From: Oxalobacteraceae sp. CFBP 8761
Lineage (GTDB): Bacteria; Pseudomonadota; Gammaproteobacteria; Burkholderiales; Burkholderiaceae_D
Length of the DNA: 64,000 bases
NCBI GenBank assembly: GCA_014841595.1
Contig: JACYUE010000001.1
Span: 2,344,996-2,408,995, forward strand
Reading direction: 5' to 3'
The notes beneath the pieces are model-generated. The model was not told where the DNA came from, made no database searches, and saw only the letters and a list, made by a program, of their open reading frames with translations. Below are positions 18,566-27,786 of this stretch, piece after piece (the stretch's first letter is position 1; each line of letters begins with the position of its first letter). A program made the position numbers and the translations under genes.

Positions 18566-20245
18566 ATGCAAAGCTCGACTTTCTCGTCGCTGGACACGTT
18601 CGTCTTTTTTGTCTACTTCATCATCGTGGCCGGCTACGGCTTCTGGGTCTACAAGCGCAAGCAGCGTTCGGCCTCCGCCTCGCACGACTACTTCCTGGCC
18701 GAAGGCTCGCTGACCTGGTGGGCGATCGGCGCCTCGATGATCGCGTCGAACATCTCGGCCGAGCAGTTCATCGGCATGAGCGGCTCGGGCTTCAAGATGG
18801 GCATGGCAATCGCCGTCTATGAGCTGATGGGCGCCTTCACGCTGATCCTGGTGGCGGTCTTCTTCATGCCGATATACCGCCGTAACCGCATCTACACGAT
18901 GCCCCAATTTCTCGAACAGCGTTACGGCAGCACCGTTGCCACCGTCATGGCGCTGTTCTGGCTGTCACTGTACGTCATCGTCAACCTGACCTCGATCCTG
19001 TACCTGGGCGCGCTGGCCATCGGCGCCATCGCCGGCATTGATGTCTGGACCTGCATGGTGTTCCTGGCCGTATTCGCCGTCATCATCACGCTGGGTGGCA
19101 TGAAGGTCATTGGCTACACCGACGTGATCCAGGTCCTGTGCCTGGTGCTCGGCGGCCTCGTGACGACCTGGCTGGCACTCGACCTGGTTGCGCAGAACAA
19201 TGGCGGCGGCGGCGTGATGGCCGGCTTCAACCACCTGCTGGGCGTGGCGCCCGATCACTTCGACATGGTGCTCACGCGCGACAACCCGAACTACCTTGAC
19301 CTGCCAGGCGTGTCGATCCTGATCGGCGGCATGCTGATCGTGAACCTGAACTACTGGGGCTGCAACCAGTACATCATCCAGCGCGCACTGGGCGCCGACC
19401 TGCACACGGCCCGCAAGGGCATCCTGTTCGCGGCCGGCCTCAAGCTGCTGATGCCCGTGATCGTCGTCCTGCCGGGCATCGCGGCGTTCGTGCTGCACCA
19501 GCAGGGCGTGCTGGGGGCATCGATGGGCGTGGGCGCGGACGTCAATCCGGACCGCGCTTACCCGGTGCTGCTTACGCTGCTGCCGACAGGCCTGAAAGGC
19601 ATCGCGTTTGCCGCGCTGACGGCTGCGGTGGTCGCTTCGCTGGCCGGCAAGGCCAACAGCATCGCCACCATCTACACCTTCGACATCCACAAGAAAGCCT
19701 TCAACCAGGGCATCTCCGAACAGCGCATGGTCTGGATCGGCCGCGTGACCGTGGTCGTGGCCATGCTGCTGGCGGTGCTGATCGCGCCGTTCATGGGCAT
19801 CGACAAGAAAGGCGGCTTCCAGTACATCCAGGAATACACGGGCTTCGTCTCGCCCGGCATCCTGGCCATGTTCCTGATGGGCTTCTTCTGGCGACCGGCC
19901 ACGGCCAGCGCAGCGATGTTTGCCACGGTCGGCGGCTTTCTTGGCTCGATCATCCTCAAGTTTTTGCCCGGTCTGATGGACCTGTCGTTCCTGGCGCCGA
20001 TCGGTTTCGCCGTGCCGAACAGCGCCGGCGTCTACGAGATTCCTTTCGTCGACCGGATGGCGATCGTGTTCGTCGTCGTCATCATCGGCATGGTCATCAT
20101 CAGCAAGCTGTGGCCAAAGGCCGGCCTCGAGCAGAGCAAGGGCGTCGAGGTCGAAGCGTCGATGTTCAAGGTGCAGCCGGGGTTCGCGTTTGGCGCGACC
20201 GTCATCTGCATCGCGCTGATCGCGATCTACAGTGCGTGGTGGTAG
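18566..20245 (+). CDS. Sodium/sugar symporter (SSS family)
   Basis: The 559-residue protein is an inner-membrane permease with about 13-14 hydrophobic segments. It has the SSS/SGLT layout: an N-terminal helix, then FLAEGSLTWWAIGASMIASNISAEQFIGMSGSG, in which the unwound first core helix and sodium-site residues lie, and a later GIAFAALTAAVVASLAGKANS segment typical of the sugar symporters. It lies between the TonB receptor and the GH3 gene, so glucose, galactose, xylose or a small oligosaccharide is the probable substrate; sequence alone cannot choose. Confidence 0.88.
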   Translation: MQSSTFSSLDTFVFFVYFIIVAGYGFWVYKRKQRSASASHDYFLAEGSLTWWAIGASMIASNISAEQFIGMSGSGFKMGMAIAVYELMGAFTLILVAVFFMPIYRRNRIYTMPQFLEQRYGSTVATVMALFWLSLYVIVNLTSILYLGALAIGAIAGIDVWTCMVFLAVFAVIITLGGMKVIGYTDVIQVLCLVLGGLVTTWLALDLVAQNNGGGGVMAGFNHLLGVAPDHFDMVLTRDNPNYLDLPGVSILIGGMLIVNLNYWGCNQYIIQRALGADLHTARKGILFAAGLKLLMPVIVVLPGIAAFVLHQQGVLGASMGVGADVNPDRAYPVLLTLLPTGLKGIAFAALTAAVVASLAGKANSIATIYTFDIHKKAFNQGISEQRMVWIGRVTVVVAMLLAVLIAPFMGIDKKGGFQYIQEYTGFVSPGILAMFLMGFFWRPATASAAMFATVGGFLGSIILKFLPGLMDLSFLAPIGFAVPNSAGVYEIPFVDRMAIVFVVVIIGMVIISKLWPKAGLEQSKGVEVEASMFKVQPGFAFGATVICIALIAIYSAWW

Positions 20246-20303
20246 GCTCACGCCGCGGTAACAACGTACCAATACAAAAACAGACACACTAGGAGACACA
20301 CAC

Positions 20304-22508
20304 ATGCACCCAGCTTTGCCCTTCGGCCGCTCGGCCATCGCCCTCGCCGCCGCCCTCGCCTTTGGTGCGGCGCACGGTGCGCCAAATACCGCACCGGATG
20401 CCGCGCAAGAGCGCGCCGCCAAACTGGTGGCCCAGATGACGCTCGATGAAAAAATCGGCATGGTGTTCGGCTACTTCGGCACCGAATTCAAGGGCCAGAA
20501 AGCGCCCGAGGGCGCGCTGCCCCAGTCGGCCGGTTTCATCAAGGGCATCGAGCGCCTGGGCATCACGCCGCAGTGGCTGACCGACGCCGGCATCGGCGTG
20601 GCCTCGCAGCCGGGCAAGGACGCGCGCGAGCGCACGTCGCTGCCGGCGGGGATTGCCACCGCCGCCACCTGGAATCCGCAGCTGGCGTTCGAGGGCGCCG
20701 CGATGATCGGCAAGGAAGCGCGCCTGTCGGGCTTCAACGTGATGCTGGGCGGGAGCGTGAACCTGGCGCGCGAGCCGCGCAATGGCCGCAACTTCGAGTA
20801 CACGGGCGAAGACCCGCTGCTGGCCGGGATCATGGCCGGCGAACAGATTCGCGGCGTGCAGTCCAACCATGTCGTCTCGACGCTCAAGCACTACGCGTAC
20901 AACGACCAGGAGACAGGCCGCAACCACCTGAATGTCAAGATCAACGATGCTGCGGGCCGCATGTCCGACCTGCTGGCATTCCAGATCGCCATCGAACGGG
21001 GTGACCCGGGCTCGGTCATGTGCTCGTACAACCGCATCAACGGGCCGTATGGCTGCGAGAACGACCACCTGCTGAACAAGGTGCTCAAGGGCGACTGGGG
21101 CTACAAGGGTTACGTGATGTCCGACTGGGGCGCGGCCCACTCGACGATCCCGGCCGCGCTGGCAGGCCTGGACCAGCAGTCGGGCTATCCGTTCGACAAG
21201 TCGCCCTACTTCGACGGCGCGCTGAAGGAAGCCGTCGAAAACGGCCACATCCCGCAGGCCCGTCTGGACGACATGGTCGCCCGCATCCTGTGGGCGCTGG
21301 GCGCGCACGGCGCGCTGGATCACCCGGTCAAGGTCCAGGCCAAAGAGATCGACTACACCGCGCACGGCAAGATTTCGCAGCTTGATGCCGAAGAAGCGAT
21401 CGTCCTGCTCAAGAACACGGGCAACGTACTGCCGCTGGCAAAGAACGTGCAGCGCATCGCCATCATCGGCGGGCACGCCAACAAGGGCGTGCTGTCGGGC
21501 GGCGGCTCGGCGCAGGTCTACCCGCGCGGCGGCATGGCCGTGCCGAACGAAGGCCCGGCCGCCTGGCCAGGCCCGATGGTCTACCTGCCAGGCTCGCCGA
21601 TGAAGGCGCTGGCGGCGCGCACCAAGGCCAGAATGACCTGGCACGATGGCAAGGATGCCGCCGCAGCCGCGAAAGTCGCGGCGGGTGCCGACGTGGTGCT
21701 GGTGTTCGCGACGCAGTGGACGTCCGAAGCGGCCGACGTGCCCACGCTGGCGCTGCCGAACAACCAGGACGCACTGATTGCAGCGGTGGCCAAGGCCAAT
21801 CCCCGCACCGTCGTCGTGCTGCAAACGGGCACGCCAGTCACCATGCCATGGGTGAACGATGTGGCCGGGGTGGTCGAGGCCTGGTATCCGGGCACGAACG
21901 GCGCCGAAGCCATCGCGCGCGTGCTGACGGGCGAAGTCGATGCGTCGGGCCGCCTGCCGCAAACCTTCCCGCTGGCCGAGAACCAGCTGCCGCGCCCAAA
22001 GATCGATGGCATCGACCTGCCGAAGGACACGCGCTTCGACGTCGACTACGACATCGAGGGCGCCGCCGTCGGCTACAAGTGGTTCGACCTGAAAGGCCAC
22101 AAGCCGCTGTTCGCATTCGGTCACGGCTTGTCGTACACGAGCTTCACCTACACGAACCTGAAGGCCGACGCGACAAACGGCAGCATCCGCGTGCGCTTCA
22201 ACGTGGCCAACAGCGGCGCGCGCGCCGGCAAGGCAGTGCCGCAGGTGTACGTGTCGAAAGTGGGCGCCGGCTGGGAAGCACCGAAACGTCTTGGTGGCTG
22301 GGACAAGCTGGCACTGGACGCCGGCGCAAGCCGCACCAGCGAAGTCACGATCGATCCGCGCACGCTGGCCGTGTTCGACGGTGCCAGCAACCGCTGGAAG
22401 ATCGCGGCCGGCGACTACCGCGTGATCCTGTCGACGGCGGCCGACGCGCCGGTATCGACGGTGACGGTGCGCCTGCCGGCGCGCGAGTTTGCCGCCGGGG
22501 CGCGCTGA
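20304..22508 (+). CDS. GH3 beta-glucosidase (or beta-xylosidase), exported
   Basis: The 734-residue enzyme has a signal peptide (ALAAALAFGAAHG) and the GH3 two-domain core plus a C-terminal fibronectin III-like domain. The catalytic nucleophile is Asp274 in GYVMSDWGA. The substrate-binding KHYAYNDQE and GRNFEYTGEDP motifs are present. In this locus it would trim glucose from xyloglucan oligosaccharides in the periplasm; GH3 enzymes also include beta-xylosidases, which cannot be excluded. AGGAG lies 10 nt before the ATG. Confidence 0.92.
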   Translation: MHPALPFGRSAIALAAALAFGAAHGAPNTAPDAAQERAAKLVAQMTLDEKIGMVFGYFGTEFKGQKAPEGALPQSAGFIKGIERLGITPQWLTDAGIGVASQPGKDARERTSLPAGIATAATWNPQLAFEGAAMIGKEARLSGFNVMLGGSVNLAREPRNGRNFEYTGEDPLLAGIMAGEQIRGVQSNHVVSTLKHYAYNDQETGRNHLNVKINDAAGRMSDLLAFQIAIERGDPGSVMCSYNRINGPYGCENDHLLNKVLKGDWGYKGYVMSDWGAAHSTIPAALAGLDQQSGYPFDKSPYFDGALKEAVENGHIPQARLDDMVARILWALGAHGALDHPVKVQAKEIDYTAHGKISQLDAEEAIVLLKNTGNVLPLAKNVQRIAIIGGHANKGVLSGGGSAQVYPRGGMAVPNEGPAAWPGPMVYLPGSPMKALAARTKARMTWHDGKDAAAAAKVAAGADVVLVFATQWTSEAADVPTLALPNNQDALIAAVAKANPRTVVVLQTGTPVTMPWVNDVAGVVEAWYPGTNGAEAIARVLTGEVDASGRLPQTFPLAENQLPRPKIDGIDLPKDTRFDVDYDIEGAAVGYKWFDLKGHKPLFAFGHGLSYTSFTYTNLKADATNGSIRVRFNVANSGARAGKAVPQVYVSKVGAGWEAPKRLGGWDKLALDAGASRTSEVTIDPRTLAVFDGASNRWKIAAGDYRVILSTAADAPVSTVTVRLPAREFAAGAR

Positions 22509-22549
22509 TTGCGGTCCTGCGCGACCACCGACTGAAAGACTGACCGCCC

Positions 22550-22954
22550 GTGCCCTGCCAGCAGCACTCGCTTGACCCGCAGCGCGACCGCGAGAGGTCG
22601 GCGATCCTGTACGCGATCGCCAGCCGTTTCGCGGATGCGGAGCTCGAGCTGGGCGCGGTTGCGCATGGCGCCGGCGTGAACCGCAACAAGGTCAACGATG
22701 TGCTCAAGGCTGAACTGGGTTGCACGTTCACCGGTTACCTGAACCGGTTGCGCCTGACCGAAGCAGCGCGCCTGCTGGCCGAACGCGATTCGGCCAGCAT
22801 CACCGACATCGCCTACACGGTCGGCTACAACCACGTCTCGTATTTCAACAAGCTGTTCAAGCTCGATTATGGCTGCACACCGAAGGCATTTCGGGCGCAA
22901 GCGCATCGCACGCCCATCTGCCCCTCGCCCCCATCCGGAGAAAAGACCCCATGA
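22550..22954 (+). CDS. Stand-alone AraC-type DNA-binding domain protein
   Basis: The 134-residue product is almost only the AraC/XylS DNA-binding unit: a first helix-turn-helix (LELGAVAHGAGVNRNKVNDVL) and the second with the family signature (ITDIAYTVGYNHVSYFNKLFK and YGCTPKAFRAQ). No sensor domain precedes it. The only possible start is the GTG at 22550, because an in-frame stop lies 9 bp upstream. Its stop overlaps the GH39 ATG as ATGA. It may be a true mini-regulator of the locus or the remnant of a larger one. The open frame, coupling and intact motifs favour a working gene. Confidence 0.7.
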   Translation: MPCQQHSLDPQRDRERSAILYAIASRFADAELELGAVAHGAGVNRNKVNDVLKAELGCTFTGYLNRLRLTEAARLLAERDSASITDIAYTVGYNHVSYFNKLFKLDYGCTPKAFRAQAHRTPICPSPPSGEKTP

Positions 22955-24516
22955 AGCACACGATTACCACCATGACGCTGGCGACGCTGCTTGCCCTGCC
23001 AGCCGTGGTCCATGCGCAGCAACGTGTCATCGACGTCGACGTCACCCAGGTCAAGGGCCAGCTCGATCGCATGTTCAACCTGTCGGTTGGCGCCGGCCGC
23101 GCCAATGAGGGCCTGCGCGCCGACTGGCAGCAGCAGCTGGCCGAACTGCGCAAGGACACCGGCTTTCGCTACATCCGCATGCATGGCCTGCTGAGCGACG
23201 ACATGGCCGTGTTCCGCATCGACGCGCAGGGCAAGGAGCAGTACAACTTCCAGTATGTCGATGCGCTGTTTGACTATCTGCTCAGCATCGGCATCAAACC
23301 GTTCGTGGAACTGGGCTTCATGCCGTCCGCGATGGCCAGCGGCACCAAGACCATCTTCTGGTGGCGCGGCAATGTCACGCCGCCGCGCGACTACGCCCAG
23401 TGGGAACGCCTGATCAAGGCGCTCACCACACACTGGACCGAGCGCTACGGCAAGGCCGAAGTGGCGAGCTGGTACTTTGAAGTCTGGAACGAACCGAACC
23501 TGGACGGCTTCTGGGCCGGCACGCAGGACGAGTACTTCAAGCTGTACGCGCACGCCGCGCGCGCCGTCAAGAGCGTCGACGCGTCGTACCGCGTGGGCGG
23601 CCCGGGCACTGCCGGCGCGGCCTGGATTCCCGAGATGATCGGGTACGCCAGCAAGAACGGGGTCCCGCTCGATTTCGTCTCCACCCACTCGTACGGCGTG
23701 AACCAGGGCTTCCTCGACGAATTCGGCACCACCGGCACGGTCCTGAGTCCCGACCCGATGGCCGTGACCCACGATGTGCTCAAGAACCGCAAGGAGATTG
23801 CGGCCTCCAGCATGCCGAAGCTCGAGTTGCACTACACCGAATGGAGCTCGTCGTACACGCCGTCCGATCCGACCCACGACAGCTACCACCAGCCGGCCTA
23901 CATCCTGAGAAAGCTCAAGCAGAGCACTGGCGCCGTGCAGTCGATGTCGTACTGGGTGTTTACCGACATTTTTGAAGAAGCCGGGCCGCGCTTCGAAGCG
24001 TTTCATGGCGGCTTCGGTTTGATGAACACGCAGGGGATCAAGAAGCCAGCCTATTTTGCCTACCAGTTCCTCAACCAGCTGGGCGATCGCGAACTGAAGA
24101 ACGCCGACCAGGATTCGACGGCGACGCTCGACGACAAGGGTAACGCCCAGGTGCTGCTGTGGGATTACTCGCACACGCTGCCGGCGGGGATCAACAACCA
24201 GCAGTACTTCATCAAGGACTTGCCTGCGAAATCGAAAGGCCAGGTCAAGGTGGCGATGCGCGGCCTGAAGCCGGGCGCTTACACGATGACGGTCTCGCAG
24301 GTGGGCTACAAGCAGAACGATGCGTTCACCGCGTATATCGGCATGGGCTCGCCCAAGCAGCTGACGCGGCCGCAGGTCGCGGCATTGAAGGCGACGGCGA
24401 CCGGCAAGCCGTTGAAGCAGCAAGCGGTGACGATCGGGCGCGATGGCGTGTTTGCCACCGCGTTGCCGCTGCGCGAGAACGATGTCTACCTGCTGCAACT
24501 TGAGGCGGCGCGTTAG
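22951..24516 (+). CDS. GH39 beta-xylosidase, exported
   Basis: The 521-residue protein has a signal peptide (LATLLALPAVVHAQ) and a GH39 (clan A) barrel. The acid/base is Glu181 in FEVWNEPNL and the nucleophile Glu297 in LHYTEWSSSY, both typical of GH39. A beta-sandwich C-terminal domain follows. It would release xylose from xylo-oligosaccharides or other beta-xylosides in the periplasm, feeding the xylose transporter and oxidative pathway encoded further on. It is translationally coupled to the AraC-type mini-gene. Its stop overlaps the convergent histidine kinase gene. Confidence 0.92.
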   Translation: MKHTITTMTLATLLALPAVVHAQQRVIDVDVTQVKGQLDRMFNLSVGAGRANEGLRADWQQQLAELRKDTGFRYIRMHGLLSDDMAVFRIDAQGKEQYNFQYVDALFDYLLSIGIKPFVELGFMPSAMASGTKTIFWWRGNVTPPRDYAQWERLIKALTTHWTERYGKAEVASWYFEVWNEPNLDGFWAGTQDEYFKLYAHAARAVKSVDASYRVGGPGTAGAAWIPEMIGYASKNGVPLDFVSTHSYGVNQGFLDEFGTTGTVLSPDPMAVTHDVLKNRKEIAASSMPKLELHYTEWSSSYTPSDPTHDSYHQPAYILRKLKQSTGAVQSMSYWVFTDIFEEAGPRFEAFHGGFGLMNTQGIKKPAYFAYQFLNQLGDRELKNADQDSTATLDDKGNAQVLLWDYSHTLPAGINNQQYFIKDLPAKSKGQVKVAMRGLKPGAYTMTVSQVGYKQNDAFTAYIGMGSPKQLTRPQVAALKATATGKPLKQQAVTIGRDGVFATALPLRENDVYLLQLEAAR

Positions 24517-27392
24517 CGCTCGCTGTCGCGCGGTGCGCCCAGGCTCAACTCGACGCGCCGGGCCTCGAGACGCTCGATGACGCGTGCAGCGAGCAGGCGC
24601 AGCGCGTCGAGCTGATGGACGGTCAGCTTGCGCGGCTCGGTATCGATCACGCACAGCGTACCCAGCGCCTGACCGGTTGACGTCACCAGCGGCGCGCCGG
24701 CATAAAAACGGATGCCGGGATCGCCCGTCACCAGGGGATTGCCGACGAAGCGCGCATCGAGCGTCGCATCCACGACCTGCATGACCTGCTCCGGTTGCTC
24801 GATCGCGTGGCTGCAGAACGCGTGTTCGCGCGGTGTTTCACGGGCCTGCAGTCCCACGCGCGCCTTGAACCATTGACGCTTGTCGTCGATCAGCGAGACC
24901 AGCGCGATCGGCGTCTGGCAGAACGTGCTGGCCAGGTGTGTCAGCTCGTCATAGGCCGCTTCTTCTTCGGTATCCATGATGTGCAGGGCCGCCAGCTCCG
25001 CCAGCCGTACGCGCTCGACCCCTTCGTCGGGCGCGCGCGGCGGCTGGCCAAAGACGGTTTCGACGAGGGTCATGGCATGCGTCGTACTGACCTTGGCAAC
25101 GCTTGCAGCGCGGTCGCGCCGGAGCACGGCCTCGTGCAGAAGACGCGCAAGATCGTCCAGCGCGTACGGCTTGGGCAGCAGCAGGAATCCGTGGTCCGTT
25201 TCCTGCGCCAGAACGTGGCTGTAGCCACTGGTGAGCACGACGGGGATGTCGATCTGCAGGCGTGCCAGTGCGCGCCCCAGGTCGATCCCGGTCATGCCCG
25301 GCAGGACAACATCGGAAAACACGGCCGCGTAAGGTTCGGCATCATCGCGCAGCAATGCCAGCGCCTGCTCCGCACTGGTCACGATGGTCGTTGCGTAGCC
25401 AAGTTCGTGCAGCGAGCTCTCGACCATCGCGCGCAATTCGGGATTGTCCTCGACCGCCAGGATGCGCAGTCCCCCGCCGCCGGGCAGCGCGTGCTGGACG
25501 CCCGGTGTGCTGCCGCCAGCAAGCGCTTGCGCTGCACACGGCAGGTACAGCGTGAAGGTCGTGCCTGCACCTGGCGTACTCACGACCCGCACATCGCCGC
25601 CCGACTGGCGCGCAAAGCCGAACACCTGTGACAGCCCCAGGCCGGTGCCGTGGCCGACGCCTTTGGTCGTGAAAAACGGCTCGAAAATCTTTTCAAGATT
25701 TTCCGGCGCGATGCCAGCGCCGGTGTCATGCAGCGACACGGCCACGAACATGCCGCTGATTGCCGGTTGCAGGCCGTCCTGCGGCAAGCCCTCGACCGAC
25801 GCGACCTTGACCGACAGCGTTCCGCGCGACTGCATCGCGTCGCGCGCATTGACGGCGAGATTGACCAGCGCAGTATCGAACTGACTCTGGTCCGCGTTGA
25901 CGAAACAGGCCTGGTCGGGCAAGTCGAGCACGACCTCGACCCCGACGCCGGTCAGGCTCCCGATCATTTCCCCGATCGCGCGCGTGCTGTTCCCGACGTC
26001 GAACACGGCCGGCTGCAGGGCCTGCCGGCGTGCAAAGGCAAGCAGCTGACCGGTCAGGCGGGCGCCGCGCGTGACTGCGCTGGAAATCGAATCCATGAAG
26101 CGCTGGCGGCGCTCGTCGCCAAGCTGTACCCGGCGCAGCAGCTCGATGCTCGACTTGATCACCGCCAGGACGTTGTTGAAGTCGTGCGCCACACCACCCG
26201 TGAGCTGACCGATCGCTTCGAGTTTCTGGGACTGCCGCAACGCCTCCTGGGTTTCGACCAGCGCTTGCTGCTGCTCATGCCACTCGGTCACGTCCAGTGC
26301 CGTCATGAAGGCGCCGATCTGCTTGCCCTCGTGATCGCGCAAGATCTCGAAACGCATTTCACTGGTGCGCTGTTCGGGTGCGGCCTGGCCGGACGTCTGC
26401 TGCAGCGAGAACGCCTCGCCGCCCAGCGCGCGGTCCCACAGCGCCAGAACTGCCTGCAGTTGCTCTGGCCGGTCGGCCAGCACGTCGGTCAGGCAATCGC
26501 CAACCGCGACACGGCGCTTGATCAGGCGCCAGTAGTCATCGACGCTGGCCTGGTTGATCGCCAGGAAGCGGTAGTCTGCATCGATCACCTGCAACAGCAG
26601 ATTGGTGGCCTGGAACACAGCCGCAAGCACGTCACGTTCGCGCGTGCGCAGTATCAACGCTTCGCGCTGCTGCTTTTCGTCGGTGACGTCGCGTGCGGCG
26701 CAGTACACCTTGCCGTCCTCCGGCACGGCAACCCATGACAGCCAGCGCCAGACACCGCCACTCGTGCGGTAGCGGTTCTCGAAACGCACGACCGCCTGAC
26801 CCCGCTCACTCGCCTTGATCCAGGCCGCCTGCGTCGCCGCGAGGTCGTCGCGGTGCACGAACGCCGTGAATGGCTGGCTGGACATCTCGGCTTCGGTCCA
26901 GCCCAGCACCGTCTGCCACGCCGGATTGGCCAACTCGACATAGCCATTGGCATCGATGATGCACAGTGGCTCCAGGCTCACGGCCCATGCTCGGTCCGGC
27001 GCCAGGGCGCGCGGGGCGCAGCGCTGTTCAAGTTTTGCGACTCGTTCACGCAACGCGTTGCCAGCGCGCGCCTGGCCAATGCGTGCCAGGGCCGCGCCCA
27101 TGGCGACGCAGACGTGGTGCAGCAGTTCGCGCTCGTGCGGTGTGAATGCGTGCGTGTGCGTGGTAGCGCCGGCGCACAGGGCCTGCTCGATCTGCTGTGC
27201 AGATGGCGCGTCCTGGTCAGGCTGGACCAGCCCGTGGACGATCAAGGACAGCGCGGATGGGTCGAGCGGCAGAATTCCGGGAAGGCGGTCCAGCGACAAC
27301 TGCACCACGTCGTCGACGCTGTCGAGGCCAGCCAGGGCGGATACGATGTCGAGGACCTGGAGCAGGCGCTCTTGGGGGAAGACGGTGTCCAC
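24513..27392 (-). CDS. Cytosolic hybrid histidine kinase with N- and C-terminal GAF-like domains
   Basis: The protein is about 959 residues and has no membrane segment. Domains in order: GAF-like (1-130), PAS (about 145-260, with the VRFENRYRTSGGVWRWLSW pattern), a second PAS (about 270-385), HisKA with His403 in GGVAHDFNN, HATPase (ATP-lid motif GHGTGLGLS), receiver with Asp694 in FSDVVLPGMTG, and a C-terminal GAF of the kind containing KARVGL and FCSHAI (about 795-945). A receiver followed by a GAF domain is an unusual order. The start is uncertain: GTG codons at 27392 and 27542 are open, but the extra 50 residues look non-coding. No partner regulator gene is adjacent. Confidence 0.85.
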   Translation of the reverse strand: MDTVFPQERLLQVLDIVSALAGLDSVDDVVQLSLDRLPGILPLDPSALSLIVHGLVQPDQDAPSAQQIEQALCAGATTHTHAFTPHERELLHHVCVAMGAALARIGQARAGNALRERVAKLEQRCAPRALAPDRAWAVSLEPLCIIDANGYVELANPAWQTVLGWTEAEMSSQPFTAFVHRDDLAATQAAWIKASERGQAVVRFENRYRTSGGVWRWLSWVAVPEDGKVYCAARDVTDEKQQREALILRTRERDVLAAVFQATNLLLQVIDADYRFLAINQASVDDYWRLIKRRVAVGDCLTDVLADRPEQLQAVLALWDRALGGEAFSLQQTSGQAAPEQRTSEMRFEILRDHEGKQIGAFMTALDVTEWHEQQQALVETQEALRQSQKLEAIGQLTGGVAHDFNNVLAVIKSSIELLRRVQLGDERRQRFMDSISSAVTRGARLTGQLLAFARRQALQPAVFDVGNSTRAIGEMIGSLTGVGVEVVLDLPDQACFVNADQSQFDTALVNLAVNARDAMQSRGTLSVKVASVEGLPQDGLQPAISGMFVAVSLHDTGAGIAPENLEKIFEPFFTTKGVGHGTGLGLSQVFGFARQSGGDVRVVSTPGAGTTFTLYLPCAAQALAGGSTPGVQHALPGGGGLRILAVEDNPELRAMVESSLHELGYATTIVTSAEQALALLRDDAEPYAAVFSDVVLPGMTGIDLGRALARLQIDIPVVLTSGYSHVLAQETDHGFLLLPKPYALDDLARLLHEAVLRRDRAASVAKVSTTHAMTLVETVFGQPPRAPDEGVERVRLAELAALHIMDTEEEAAYDELTHLASTFCQTPIALVSLIDDKRQWFKARVGLQARETPREHAFCSHAIEQPEQVMQVVDATLDARFVGNPLVTGDPGIRFYAGAPLVTSTGQALGTLCVIDTEPRKLTVHQLDALRLLAARVIERLEARRVELSLGAPRDSER

Positions 27393-27515
27393 CCCGGTTA
27401 CAGCGGGACCGTCAAACGGGCGCGCCCATCGGGCTGCCCCGCCACACCTGAAGCCACTGCATACTGCGATTCGAGAGCCTTGACGTTTGCCATTCCACGA
27501 CCATGTAAAGAGGTA

Positions 27516-27631
27516 CAGGATGGGACGCACATGCCTACCCACATCCCATTAAACGTGGTCATATTAGCATGTTGTGCTGGCCGCGACGGCACGCTTGCAC
27601 CGCTGTGCGCGGTCTTATTCGTCCCATCCTG
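27516..27631. repeat. Inverted repeat upstream of the kinase gene
   Basis: CAGGATGGGACG (27516-27527) and its exact complement CGTCCCATCCTG (27620-27631) flank 92 bp that hold no gene. It lies between the kinase start and the family A repeat copy 2. The role is unknown; it could be a long-range hairpin or the relic of an insertion. The whole 27393-27677 stretch shows nothing else recognisable. Confidence 0.5.
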
Positions 27632-27677
27632 TGGCCGACAATGCCGTGACGAGGTCTCTGGAAAGAACAGCACCAGC

Positions 27678-27784
27678 GGGGTCAGGTCTGACATTCGGAC
27701 ACGAGCTTAACAAGAAGTCTGTTGACGGATACCTTTTCAAACGTACTAGGGTAGAGTCCGTGTCCAAATGTCAGACCTGACCCC
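27678..27784. repeat. Palindromic repeat, family A, copy 2 (107 bp)
   Basis: It starts GGGGTCAGGTCTGACATT and ends with the reverse complement, ATGTCAGACCTGACCCC. The core is about 70% like that of copy 3 (28612-28717): both contain GGCTTAACAAGA-like and GTACTAGG segments. The isomerase stop codon begins 3 bp beyond the right end (the sequence GGCTA directly after the element supplies the TAG on the minus strand). Confidence 0.8.
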
Positions 27785-27786
27785 GG

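Noticed and set aside
22867..24654. 595-codon open frame on the minus strand
   Set aside because: It lies opposite GH39, which has catalytic motifs, a signal peptide and a coupled start.
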